This document shows, one piece after another, positions 50,298 through 58,142 of a stretch of 64,000 nucleotides of DNA. A model generated the notes under the pieces. The model searched no databases, was not told the origin of the DNA, and saw only the letters and a program-made list of their open reading frames with translations. The number at the start of each line of letters is the position of its first letter. Position 1 is the stretch's first letter. Both the position numbers and the translations under genes were made by a program. Source of the DNA: an uncultured Bacteroidota bacterium (GTDB lineage: Bacteria > Bacteroidota > Bacteroidia > Bacteroidales > P3); contig UQXW01000001.1 in the NCBI GenBank assembly GCA_900545215.1, positions 1-64,000 on the forward strand. The letters are read 5' to 3'.

Positions 50298-51067
50298 AAA
50301 TAACATTTTTAGGAACAGGAACCTCACAGGGAATACCCGTCATAGGGTGCGACTGTGAGGTTTGTCTTTCCAAAGACAAGAAAGACAAGCGTCTGCGTTC
50401 CTCTGTACTCATTCGTTCGGACAAAGGGACGCAACTGACCATCGATGCGGGACCCGATTTCCGTTATCAGATGTTGCGGGAAAATGTATCGCGGCTCGAT
50501 GCCATTCTTGTCACCCATTCCCACAGAGACCATGTGGGAGGATTGGACGAAGTCCGTTCTTTCAACTATTTGCAGCAAACTTCCATGCCCGTTTATGCCA
50601 ATCGCTATGCAGCAGAAGGCATAAGAGGCGAATTCGCCTACGCTTTCGCACAAAACAAGTACCCCGGATTGCCTCAATTCGACCTTAGGGAAATCACGTC
50701 CGAAGACCTTATACAAGTGAACGAACTCTGCATTCAGCCCATCGAAGTAATGCACCACCTTCTGCCCGTTCTCGCCTATCGGATAGGTAAGTTCGCCTAC
50801 ATAACCGACGCAAAAACAATAAGCGAAAAGGAAATCGACAAACTTCAAGGCTTGGACTGCTTGGTCGTCAACGCATTGCGAAGAGAAGAACACTTCTCCC
50901 ATTTCACCCTTCAAGAAGCCCTTGCATTGATAGACCGTCTCCGACCACGGCAAGCCTACCTTACGCATATAAGTCATTTCCTCGGCTTTCACGAAGCCGT
51001 CAACCGGGAACTCCCTGCCAATGTCCGTTTGGCATACGACACACTCAAAATAAGAGTAAACGGATAA
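50285..51067 (+). CDS. MBL-fold metallo-hydrolase (PhnP-like)
   Basis: 260 residues from ATG 50285, overlapping fabH. Start EITFLGTGTSQGIPVIGCDC, then the metal motif THSHRDHVGGLDEVR near 78 and further ligands in EVMHHLLPVLAYRI and YITDAK. The CDCEVCLSKDKKDKRLRSS segment resembles PhnP-type enzymes that act on cyclic phosphodiesters; no phn genes are present, so substrate is unknown. Last gene of the yceD-rpmF-plsX-fabH unit. Confidence 0.86.
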   Translation: MGYLEITFLGTGTSQGIPVIGCDCEVCLSKDKKDKRLRSSVLIRSDKGTQLTIDAGPDFRYQMLRENVSRLDAILVTHSHRDHVGGLDEVRSFNYLQQTSMPVYANRYAAEGIRGEFAYAFAQNKYPGLPQFDLREITSEDLIQVNELCIQPIEVMHHLLPVLAYRIGKFAYITDAKTISEKEIDKLQGLDCLVVNALRREEHFSHFTLQEALALIDRLRPRQAYLTHISHFLGFHEAVNRELPANVRLAYDTLKIRVNG

Positions 51068-51479
51068 CCCGCCTGCTTTTGCCGCAGTAAAATCGCAAGA
51101 GCAAACCTTACCGAAACCAACTTCCGAAATATTTCTTCATTTCGCCTGTTGAAAATCCCATATCGGGAATTATCACGAATAAAACGGCGGAATATTTAAG
51201 CGAAACGCCCTTTCATGATACGGATACAGCCAATCGATATGACAAAAGCCCGAGAAGAAAAACAAACAGCATGGAAACCACTCGTTCTCCAAGCACACAT
51301 ACAATCCGATAAGGCAAAGCTACGAAAAAGAGCAAGTTACAACGCAATAACAAACCGCACAAAGAACTTCCTTACTCTGTTCCGGACTGTTTTATTCCCG
51401 TTTTTCGAGCCTGAAAAAGGTGTATTATCATTTGAAAAGAAAGATAAATCTTTTTTTTGTCCCATATTGAAAATTTTGT
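51068..51479. other. Gene-free stretch
   Basis: No convincing gene. It carries the partial repeat copy 8 (51180-51212) and, from 51215, an open frame of 94 codons with no start signal, family resemblance or hydrophobic pattern, which I do not accept as a gene. Confidence 0.45.
51180..51212. repeat. Dispersed AAACGGCGTTT repeat, copy 8 (partial)
   Basis: Only AAAACGGCGGAATATT and GCGAAACGCCC remain, about a third of a full copy. Confidence 0.55.
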
Positions 51480-51481
51480 TG

Positions 51482-51489
51482 TACATTTG
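51482..51489 (+). promoter_or_regulatory. -7 element of the 51546 gene
   Basis: TACATTTG at 51482-51489, 57 bases before the ATG; the nearest TTTG (51456-51459) gives a spacing of 22, slightly long. Confidence 0.55.
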
Positions 51490-51545
51490 CCTGCGGTAAA
51501 CAGCTGTAAGAAAATAGAATGTTCAACTAAAAACAATTTCAAACA

Positions 51546-52226
51546 ATGAAAAAAATCAGTATCATCTGTGTCTGCTTTTTTGCAACCGTGTTTGCAGGCA
51601 GACTGAACGCACAAGAAACTTTTTCGGGAAGCGGAAAATTTTTGAAAATCAACGAGCCGTACGTATCCATGGCAGCATTCGGCAACAATGACAAAGTTGC
51701 AGAAATCGATTTGCCGACTTGGGGTATAGGTGTGGGCGACAGACGCACCTACCTGCACAAGGCAACAGGTTTGTTCTTCGATTTGGACGCCGGAGTGGAG
51801 TACGGAGTTTTGAAAGAGAATGACAACGGCAAATGCTTCTCAACTTCCGGAAGACTATCCCTTTCATTCGGTTACGCCTACTTCTTTTCCAAGAGCAACC
51901 CCGTAGCCTCTCTTTCCCTTTCAGTTGGAATAGGAGCCGACTATTCGGTGTATGTATTCTCTTATAAATCGCCTTTGATAGAGGGTAACCATATCGTAAC
52001 ACCCTCTTACTACGTTCCGCAGGACGGAGCCTTGTATCAGAGAGCGGGCTTTGTGCCGATAAGATTGAAACTTTCTTGTGAAGACGTAAGCATAGCCCTA
52101 ACCTATCGTCCGACCTTTGCACAGCACAACAAGGCAGACAATATGAAAATAGGCATTCTTCCATTCGAGATTTCGGCAGGCATACCCTTGGATTTGAAAA
52201 TGCTGAAAAACGCCTACGTGAAGTAA
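51546..52226 (+). CDS. Secreted or outer-membrane protein, unknown function
   Basis: 226 residues with a signal peptide (1-22, ending GRLNAQ). The mature part has alternating strands rich in Y, S and G (YAYFFSKSNPVASLSLSVGI, GADYSVYVFSYK) that could form a small outer-membrane beta barrel; this is inferred from composition only. Ends in a basic helix (LDLKMLKNAYVK). Own promoter and a strong terminator, so monocistronic. No homologous family recognised. Confidence 0.7.
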   Translation: MKKISIICVCFFATVFAGRLNAQETFSGSGKFLKINEPYVSMAAFGNNDKVAEIDLPTWGIGVGDRRTYLHKATGLFFDLDAGVEYGVLKENDNGKCFSTSGRLSLSFGYAYFFSKSNPVASLSLSVGIGADYSVYVFSYKSPLIEGNHIVTPSYYVPQDGALYQRAGFVPIRLKLSCEDVSIALTYRPTFAQHNKADNMKIGILPFEISAGIPLDLKMLKNAYVK

Positions 52227-52247
52227 AACCCGATTAAGCAACACACC

Positions 52248-52285
52248 AAAGGGCGGAAGCAACAACACTTCCGCCCTTTCTTTTC
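52248..52285 (+). terminator. Terminator of the 51546 gene
   Basis: Perfect 12-bp stem AAAGGGCGGAAG / CTTCCGCCCTTT (52248-52259, 52268-52279), then CTTTTC. Confidence 0.92.
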
Positions 52286-52346
52286 ACCAATGAAACCCTT
52301 TCTTATAACCCTTTGATTTATAAAACCATCGAATCATTCGTAAGCA

Positions 52347-52424
52347 ACCGCCGTTTTGCGGAAACGAAACGCCGAAAGAATTTCGCCAAGCGGCGTTTCG
52401 GTACTCATGAATCGGCGTTTGGTC
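52347..52424. repeat. Dispersed AAACGGCGTTT repeat, copy 9
   Basis: Reverse-type: ACCGCCGTTTTG, ACGAAACGCCGAAAGAATTT, AAGCGGCGTTTCGG, GAATCGGCGTTTGG. Between two convergent genes, 23 bases from the 3' end of the GNAT gene. Confidence 0.85.
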
Positions 52425-52446
52425 GGTCGGGGTGTGAGTCGGTGGT

Positions 52447-53199
52447 TTATTTGTTGAGGATTTTTTTCAGTTGGGCTATGTCCAAGAGGTTCACTGTTTC
52501 GAGTTCGCCTTTGTAGAATACGGCAAAGTTATTGAATGCGCAGGGCAGGTTCTTCGCTTCTTGCAAGCTGTTCACGTGATTGAGAATGAGGGGTATGCCG
52601 TGTGTTTCGCAATATGTGCGTACGGGCGTGAGACTTTGCGGAATATAGGGGCATTGTGCGTCGTAAAAGATTGTGAGTTCTTGGTTTCCTATTTCGCTTT
52701 TGCGAACTGTCTCCGCAAAGTGCGGTTTCGTGCCGTCGAAGGAGAGGGCAAGCAGTTCATAGCCGTTATCGAGGCTGTCAACGACTTCGAAGCCGAATTT
52801 CTTGGCGAAGGATTGGTCGGACAGCCATGTTTTTTGCCTTTTTGCTCCGAGCATGCACAATCCGCTGCCGCCTTTCTGCCTGACATCGTTTATTGCGTAT
52901 TCCATGAGTTCTTTTGCATAGCCTTTGCCTCTGAACGCTTTGTCGTTAATCCACAGGCAATAGATGTAATGATAATTCTCTCCGCAAATCGGCACCCATG
53001 CTTTCTCCAAGGGTGCGTACTCTATGAAGACTGCCGCCTTGGCATTCAGCTTTCGGAATACATGACCTTCCTTCAATCTCTCTTTTAACCATGTGCGTTT
53101 CGCTTCAACGCCGCAATGTGGTTTCCGGCTGCGGATAATGCAGCACAAATGTTCGTTTGCTATGTTGTCGGGTGTAAGATTGATGAACTCTTCCTGCAT
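52447..53199 (-). CDS. GNAT N-acetyltransferase with C-terminal YoaP-like domain
   Basis: 250 residues from ATG 53199 (MQEEFINLTPDNIA); the longer frame to 53271 is excluded because the -7 promoter is at 53224-53231. N-terminal GNAT domain: IEYAPLEKAWVPICGENYHY, then the acetyl-CoA loop FRGKGYAKELMEYAINDV near 87, SFAKKFGFEVVD. C-terminal region (about 160-250) resembles the YoaP-like domain: NQELTIFYDAQCPYIPQS with a thioredoxin-like strand, GIPLILNHVNSLQEAKNLPC, and FAVFYKGELETVNLL. Substrate unknown. Own promoter, followed by repeat copy 9. Confidence 0.82.
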   Translation of the reverse strand: MQEEFINLTPDNIANEHLCCIIRSRKPHCGVEAKRTWLKERLKEGHVFRKLNAKAAVFIEYAPLEKAWVPICGENYHYIYCLWINDKAFRGKGYAKELMEYAINDVRQKGGSGLCMLGAKRQKTWLSDQSFAKKFGFEVVDSLDNGYELLALSFDGTKPHFAETVRKSEIGNQELTIFYDAQCPYIPQSLTPVRTYCETHGIPLILNHVNSLQEAKNLPCAFNNFAVFYKGELETVNLLDIAQLKKILNK

Positions 53200-53223
53200 T
53201 GTATCTTTATGTTGTTTCGTCTG

Positions 53224-53231
53224 CAAAGGTA
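53224..53231 (-). promoter_or_regulatory. -7 element of the GNAT gene
   Basis: CAAAGGTA on plus reads TACCTTTG on minus, 25 bases before the start codon at 53199. Confidence 0.75.
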
Positions 53232-53490
53232 CGAATAATAGGATTGCGAAACCGAAATGTCCGGTTTTCAAATCCTTTTTCCGGCTTGGTTTTCAAAAAT
53301 ATTGCTTTTGTCGTCTCGAAAAAGTTTGCGGAGAGTACAGAAGATATATTCTGCGTGATGAGAAAGCGTTGTATATATTTTGACGTGTGAGAAATAAGCA
53401 GTATATTTGCCGGATGAAATGATGATTTCGTCCGGCAAACGGCAGAAAGAGGGCTGCGGTTGAGACGATGAAGATATAATTCGATGTTTC

Positions 53491-53751
53491 ATGGAAGAGG
53501 GAAAGAAGAGAAAGAGAGAGATTGTTCTTTTGAGCATAACGATAGTGTTGGCATCGGCAGCGTTGATTGTGCAAGTGCTTTTCGGAAAAGAAGGATTGCT
53601 GCGAAAAAATTCCGAATCCATCAGAGATGTTCTTATCGAAGAGGCTTCAAAGAACAGAAATGCCGACAGTATTTATGTCGAGGAGGATACTGCTTGGCTT
53701 TATAAGAATAAGGTGTTTATTGGTACAGCTGTGTTTGAAACGGTCGAGTGA
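53491..53751 (+). CDS. Small single-helix membrane protein, unknown function
   Basis: 86 residues: basic N-terminus (MEEGKKRKREI), one transmembrane helix at about 12-31 (VLLSITIVLASAALIVQVLF), then a charged, probably periplasmic or cytoplasmic part (KNSESIRDVLIEEASKNRNA). Ends 73 bases before the 3' end of convergent nth. No family recognised and no clear promoter; could be a small membrane-associated regulator, but it may also not be expressed. Confidence 0.5.
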   Translation: MEEGKKRKREIVLLSITIVLASAALIVQVLFGKEGLLRKNSESIRDVLIEEASKNRNADSIYVEEDTAWLYKNKVFIGTAVFETVE

Positions 53752-53824
53752 TTTTGTGCTTGCAGCGGGCTGCGGTTCGGTTTTTTACTCCTTTTTGCTT
53801 GTCCGGTATCGACGATTCGAGTTT

Positions 53825-54472
53825 TCAGACTTTGTTTTTGGTAGCGTAGAACTTGCAGCAGTCGGGTAGGGGACAGGCTTCGCATTCGGGTTTGCGGGCT
53901 TTGCATATATAGCGTCCGAGGAGTATGAGTTGATGATGGAGCAGGGCTATGTCGGAAGCCTTGTCGAGGTTTGCCATAAGTTGTTTCTCTGTTTCGAGAG
54001 GTGTTTTCGCTCCGGTGGTCAAGCCTATGCGGCGGCTGACGCGGTGGACGTGTGTATCGACAGGCATGACGGCTTGGTTGTAAAGCACGGCGGCTATAAC
54101 GTTGGCGGTCTTGCGTCCCACTCCTGCGAGGCTTTCCAAGTCCTTCCTCTCCTTTGGCAGTTCGTCCTTATATACTTCGTGCAGCCTTTGTGCCATCTTC
54201 AAGAGGTTTTTGCTTTTGGCATTGGGATATGATATGCTTTTGATGTAGCGGTATATTTCTTCTTCGCTTGCTTTTGCCATTTCGGCAGAGGTGGGAAAGC
54301 GTTTGAAGAGTTCGGGTGTAACGATATTGACTCTTTTGTCGGTGCATTGTGCGGAGAGTATCACGGCAACGAGCAGTTGGAAGGGGTTGTCGTAGTGCAG
54401 TTCGGTTTGTGCATCGGGGAAAAGCCCGTCGAGCTTCTCTATGGTCAGGGCATAGCGTTCTTTCTTTCTCAT
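53825..54472 (-). CDS. nth: Endonuclease III
   Basis: DNA glycosylase/AP lyase for oxidised pyrimidines. 215 residues. Helix-hairpin-helix LAGVGRKTANVIAAVL near 116 contains the catalytic Lys; the catalytic Asp is in MPVDTHVHRVSRR. C-terminal 4Fe-4S cysteines follow CKARKPECEACPLPDCC (spacing 6-2-5). Overlaps the upstream EEP-family gene by four bases; last gene of a three-gene operon. Confidence 0.97.
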   Translation of the reverse strand: MRKKERYALTIEKLDGLFPDAQTELHYDNPFQLLVAVILSAQCTDKRVNIVTPELFKRFPTSAEMAKASEEEIYRYIKSISYPNAKSKNLLKMAQRLHEVYKDELPKERKDLESLAGVGRKTANVIAAVLYNQAVMPVDTHVHRVSRRIGLTTGAKTPLETEKQLMANLDKASDIALLHHQLILLGRYICKARKPECEACPLPDCCKFYATKNKV

Positions 54473-55551
54473 TTCTTCTTTTCCGTTTCAAAGTCCACCA
54501 TCACGGGTTTGTGATCGGAATGCAGGTATTCGCCTACGCAATAGCTTGTCGCTTTAATTCCTTCGCCGCAAAAGACATAATCGATGCGGAAAGCGGGCAA
54601 AGGACCGTTGTAAGTGCCGGAAAGGCCTTTCCCCGCTTGTCTGAAACTATCTGTCATCAGCTTGGAAAACTCTCTGTATGTGTATGAATACGGCGTAGAG
54701 TTGAAATCTCCGACCACAAGGTGCTTTTGTTTGGTTTGTTGCAGCAATTCGACCATTTCTCTTGTTTCGACGCTGCGTTTTTTGTTTGCTTCGATGAGTT
54801 TGTCTTTTACTCCGAGGGAGATTTCCTTGTCGGGAATTTGTCCTTTCGTCAATGTGCCGACTTCGTTTTTCTCTTCGTCCATGATTTTGTAGGAGACAAG
54901 ATGAACGTTATATACCCGTATCACTTCTTTTCCTGCTTTTATGTCGGCAAAGGCAAAGGAGTGGTATTCTTCTTTCATGGGGAAGGGACAGCCGGAACGG
55001 ATGATTTTCTTCTTTGAGTAAATCACGCTGCCGCTTACGCCGTATTTGGATTCGGCAGGGGCGAAATAATATTCGTAGCCAAGCTCGCGGGTCAGTATTC
55101 TGTGGACGGAGTGTTGTCCGTTCTTCGAGGCGTTGTACTCTTGAAAGCACAGAATGTCGGGATTTTCCTTTTTGACGACTTCTATGACGGAATCCATGTT
55201 GCGTTGTCTCAATTCGGCAGTGCTTTGTGCTTCATGGGTGAAGTTTTCGACATTGTAAGTCATTATTTTCATGGAGTTTACGGAAGCCGTTTCGCCTGAT
55301 GAAGTGCCGATAAGGCGTGGTATGTAGTCGTAGCCTGCGAGGATTGCTGCCAAGGGTACAATAATATATATGGGTTTCCAAAAGAGCCAAAGGATACAGA
55401 ATACCGCATTGATGAGGAGCAGCAATGGATACACGTAACTGAAAAGGGATAGATGCGGTGCGGCTTCGGGGCGTATGAATGCTCCCGCATATACTCCGAA
55501 AAGCATGAGGGTGAAAAGCAGATTGACTATGTGAAGTATTCTTTTTATCAT
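54469..55551 (-). CDS. Membrane-anchored endonuclease/exonuclease/phosphatase (EEP) family protein
   Basis: 360 residues. Three membrane helices in the first 75 residues (for example ILHIVNLLFTLMLFGVYAGA), then an EEP domain: MTYNVENFTHE near 92, NPDILCFQEYNAS near 132, VVGDFNSTPYSYTY near 275, and the terminal SDHKPVMVDF with catalytic His. The fold includes DNases and phosphodiesterases; substrate is unknown. Four-base overlaps with both neighbours (lipoprotein upstream, nth downstream) indicate translational coupling. Confidence 0.88.
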   Translation of the reverse strand: MIKRILHIVNLLFTLMLFGVYAGAFIRPEAAPHLSLFSYVYPLLLLINAVFCILWLFWKPIYIIVPLAAILAGYDYIPRLIGTSSGETASVNSMKIMTYNVENFTHEAQSTAELRQRNMDSVIEVVKKENPDILCFQEYNASKNGQHSVHRILTRELGYEYYFAPAESKYGVSGSVIYSKKKIIRSGCPFPMKEEYHSFAFADIKAGKEVIRVYNVHLVSYKIMDEEKNEVGTLTKGQIPDKEISLGVKDKLIEANKKRSVETREMVELLQQTKQKHLVVGDFNSTPYSYTYREFSKLMTDSFRQAGKGLSGTYNGPLPAFRIDYVFCGEGIKATSYCVGEYLHSDHKPVMVDFETEKKK

Positions 55552-56036
55552 TCCTTTGTGGTGGAGCTTTCTGTGGCAGGTGCGGGTTGGGCTTTTGTCG
55601 GAGCAGGTTCTGCTTTGGTTGCATTATTCGGGCTTTCTTTTACAGGTTCCAAGTTCTCTGCCGAGGAGAAATTGAAAACGTCCAAAAGCCATTTGTCTTT
55701 CACTTTGCTCAACTTCCATATACATTCCGTTCTGTTGTCGAATTGGTCTGTTACAAGCACTTTCGCCACGGCTTTGTTGCCCGATATTTTTACGGATTTC
55801 ACAACCCAATCTTTGTAGATGACCAAATCGTTACCGAAATTCTTCATGAAATCGAGACTTTTCTGCATTTGAGGGGAACAAACCGCCGAAACGGCTTTGA
55901 AATCTCTTTCGTTTATGTGTTTGTAGAACAATTCCAAGGTTTGTTCGATGGCTTTTTCATTGCGTCTTTCGTTCGAACAGCTTACGGCCATCAAGCCTGA
56001 AAGCAGTAAGAACAGCATTGTTTTTACCTTCATCAA
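55548..56036 (-). CDS. DUF4878-like lipoprotein
   Basis: 162 residues. Lipobox LMAVSC places the lipidated Cys at residue 20. The mature part resembles the cystatin-like DUF4878 fold: AIEQTLELFYKHINERDFKA near 30, then a C-terminal sheet (NKAVAKVLVTDQFDNRTECI, WLLDVFNF). A low-complexity A/P/T/K tail (residues 140-162) ends the protein. First gene of the operon with the EEP protein and nth. A minus-strand TAAATTTG at about 56059-56066 is a likely -7 element. Confidence 0.75.
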   Translation of the reverse strand: MMKVKTMLFLLLSGLMAVSCSNERRNEKAIEQTLELFYKHINERDFKAVSAVCSPQMQKSLDFMKNFGNDLVIYKDWVVKSVKISGNKAVAKVLVTDQFDNRTECIWKLSKVKDKWLLDVFNFSSAENLEPVKESPNNATKAEPAPTKAQPAPATESSTTKE

Positions 56037-56057
56037 AAACTACTTTACTGTTTAGGC

Positions 56058-56089
56058 TTGCAAATTTATGCAATATTGTTGTAACTTTG
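56058..56089 (+). promoter_or_regulatory. Promoter of the yggS-like gene
   Basis: TTG at 56058-56060 and TAACTTTG at 56082-56089, spacing 21. It is divergent from and partly overlapped by the lipoprotein operon's promoter. Confidence 0.65.
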
Positions 56090-56177
56090 CAATTCCGAAA
56101 AGGAAAAACAGCAGTTCTGGCGGTGTGAAAGCCGGTTCGGCTTTCCGATAAGGACGAAACTTAAAAACAGATTTATC

Positions 56178-56858
56178 ATGTCGATAGCGGAAAACATAAA
56201 GCATTATCGGTCTCTTTTGCCTCCGCAAACGAGGTTGGTGGCAGTGTCGAAGACAAAGCCGGTAAGCGATTTGCAGCAGGCGTATGACGCAGGGCAGAGA
56301 ATATTCGGGGAGAATAAGGCTCAGGAAATGAGGGATAAGTGTGCAGTGTTGCCGAAAGATATAGAGTGGCACTTCATCGGTCATCTGCAAATAAACAAAG
56401 TGAAATATGTCGTGCCGATTGCGACGCTTATACATTCGGTAGATAGTTTCAGATTGCTATGTGAGATAAACAGATTGGCAATAAGGCACGAGAAAGTGAT
56501 GGATTGCCTGTTGCAAATCAAAATATCCGACGAGGAAACCAAGTACGGTTTCGATGAAGAGGAGTTGGAGGCTTTGTTGGAGAGCGATGAATTCAAGATG
56601 TTGGAGAATGTGAGGATTTGCGGTTTGATGGGTATAGGCTCGGTAACCGATGATTTGAATCAAACGAGAAAAGAGTTCAGGCATTTGAGCGATTTGTTCA
56701 AGCATATCAAAGCCAAGTATTATGAAAAGGAAGAGAGCTTTTGCGAGTTATCCATGGGTATGTCTCATGACTTCCGAATAGCAGTGGAGGAGGGTAGCAC
56801 CTTTGTGCGTATCGGCAGCTCGATATTCGGATTAAGGGATTATGCCACAAAGTCTTAG
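56178..56858 (+). CDS. YggS-family PLP homeostasis protein
   Basis: 226 residues, alanine racemase-like TIM barrel with PLP. PLP-lysine motif RLVAVSKTKPVSDLQQAY near 21, then RIFGENKAQEM, WHFIGHLQINKVKYVV near 72, DSFRLLCEINRLA, and the C-terminal LSMGMSHDFRIAVEEGSTFV, which binds phosphate. Controls free PLP levels rather than having a known reaction. Single gene with its own promoter. Confidence 0.93.
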   Translation: MSIAENIKHYRSLLPPQTRLVAVSKTKPVSDLQQAYDAGQRIFGENKAQEMRDKCAVLPKDIEWHFIGHLQINKVKYVVPIATLIHSVDSFRLLCEINRLAIRHEKVMDCLLQIKISDEETKYGFDEEELEALLESDEFKMLENVRICGLMGIGSVTDDLNQTRKEFRHLSDLFKHIKAKYYEKEESFCELSMGMSHDFRIAVEEGSTFVRIGSSIFGLRDYATKS

Positions 56859-56890
56859 CGAGAAAATGCTTTTTTTTGAACAGGCAAATC

Positions 56891-56920
56891 TTGACAATCG
56901 GAAATAAATTAGTATTTTTG
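56891..56920 (+). promoter_or_regulatory. Promoter of the DUF3276 gene
   Basis: TTG at 56891-56893 and TATTTTTG at 56913-56920, spacing 19. Confidence 0.72.
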
Positions 56921-56952
56921 CCAACGGATAAAAACTGAATATCGAATCGAAA

Positions 56953-57282
56953 ATGGAAGAGAGAGAAAGAGAAGAAGTGTTTTCAAAAGCCGTAAAAGCA
57001 GGTAAGAGAACGTATTTTTTTGATGTGAAGGAAACAAAACAAGGCGAGCGTTACATAACCATAACGGAGAGCAAACGTAAGTTCGATAACGATGGTGGCA
57101 CATTCTCTTACGAAAAACATAAGATATTTCTGTATAAGGAAGATTATTCCAAGTTCAAGAACGCTCTTGAAGGAGTGATTCGTTTCGTTGAAACGGGTGA
57201 AGAGCCTGTTTTTGACGATGATGAGACGGAAAGAAGCGACGATGGCTTTGAAAAGGAGTTTGAAAACATTAAGTTCGATTAG
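56953..57282 (+). CDS. DUF3276 (PUR-alpha-like) protein
   Basis: 109 residues. Pattern of the Bacteroidota/Borrelia PUR-alpha-like fold: VFSKAVKAGKRTYFFDVKET, YITITESKRKFDNDGG, and KHKIFLYKEDYSKFKNAL, then an acidic tail (DDDETERSDDGFEKEFE). Homologues bind nucleic acid and act as regulators. Followed by a terminator before parA. Confidence 0.87.
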   Translation: MEEREREEVFSKAVKAGKRTYFFDVKETKQGERYITITESKRKFDNDGGTFSYEKHKIFLYKEDYSKFKNALEGVIRFVETGEEPVFDDDETERSDDGFEKEFENIKFD

Positions 57283-57309
57283 TATTTACATTGAGCGATA
57301 AGCAAATAG

Positions 57310-57337
57310 AGAGCTGCTTTATGGAGCAGCTCTTTTT
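57310..57337 (+). terminator. Terminator between DUF3276 and parA
   Basis: AGAGCTGCT/AGCAGCTCT stem (57310-57318, 57325-57333) then TTTTT. It is only 23 bases before the parA start, so parA read-through from DUF3276 would be limited, or it could act as an attenuator. Confidence 0.8.
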
Positions 57338-57359
57338 GCAAAACACAAGGAGAAGAAAG

Positions 57360-58133
57360 ATGGGGAAAGTAATAGCTGTTGCAAATCAGAAAGGCGGTGT
57401 TGGAAAGACCACCACAGCCATCAATTTGAGTGCGGCTCTGGCTGTGATGGAGAAGAAGACATTGCTTATAGACGCAGACCCGCAAGCCAATGCCTCTTCC
57501 GGCGTGGGTATCGAGCCGCAGAGCGTGGAGAAGGGCATATATGAGTGCTTGATAGGCTCTGCCGAAGCAAGGGAAGCAATAGTGGAAACGGATACACCCA
57601 ATCTTTATCTTCTGCCTGCAAGCATAGATCTTGTGGGAGCCGAGGTGGAATTGCCCAAACTTGAAGACAGAGAAGAGAAATTGCGAAATGCAATCGCTCC
57701 GATCAAAGATGAGTACGACTATATAATAATAGACTGTTCTCCATCTTTGGGCTTGGTAACCATAAACGCCTTTACGGCTGCCGACAGTGTGATTATACCG
57801 GTGCAATGCCAGTATTTCGCATTGGAAGGCTTGGGAAAATTGCTCAATACCATAAGAATAGTTCAGAGCAGGCTCAATACGTCTCTTGAAATCGAAGGAA
57901 TATTGCTTACGATGTTCGATGCGCGTTTGCGATTGAACAAACAAGTGGCAGAAGATGTGCGACACCATTTCCAGCAAGTGGTATTCAATACAATCATATA
58001 CAATAACGTCAAATTGGCAGAGGCACCGAGCCACGGTCTGAGCGTAATCATGTATGACGCAGGCAGCACAGGAGCGGTCAATTATATGAATCTGGCAGTT
58101 GAAATCATAGAAAAGAACACGGCAAAAGCATAA
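57360..58133 (+). CDS. parA: Chromosome partitioning ATPase ParA/Soj
   Basis: 257 residues from ATG 57360 (MGKVIAVANQ), with AAGGAG upstream. Deviant Walker A ANQKGGVGKTTTAINLS near 8-24, Walker A' motif DYIIIDCSPSLGL near 120, PVQCQYFALEGL. The longer frame from 57291 crosses the terminator and is rejected. Operates with ParB on parS for origin segregation; no parS-like site was seen in the window. parB follows after nine bases. Confidence 0.95.
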   Translation: MGKVIAVANQKGGVGKTTTAINLSAALAVMEKKTLLIDADPQANASSGVGIEPQSVEKGIYECLIGSAEAREAIVETDTPNLYLLPASIDLVGAEVELPKLEDREEKLRNAIAPIKDEYDYIIIDCSPSLGLVTINAFTAADSVIIPVQCQYFALEGLGKLLNTIRIVQSRLNTSLEIEGILLTMFDARLRLNKQVAEDVRHHFQQVVFNTIIYNNVKLAEAPSHGLSVIMYDAGSTGAVNYMNLAVEIIEKNTAKA

Positions 58134-58142
58134 AACGGAAAT

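Noticed and set aside
51215..51499. 94-codon plus-strand frame
   Set aside because: No ribosome binding site, no domain, overlaps the promoter of the next gene; composition is that of noncoding A-rich DNA.
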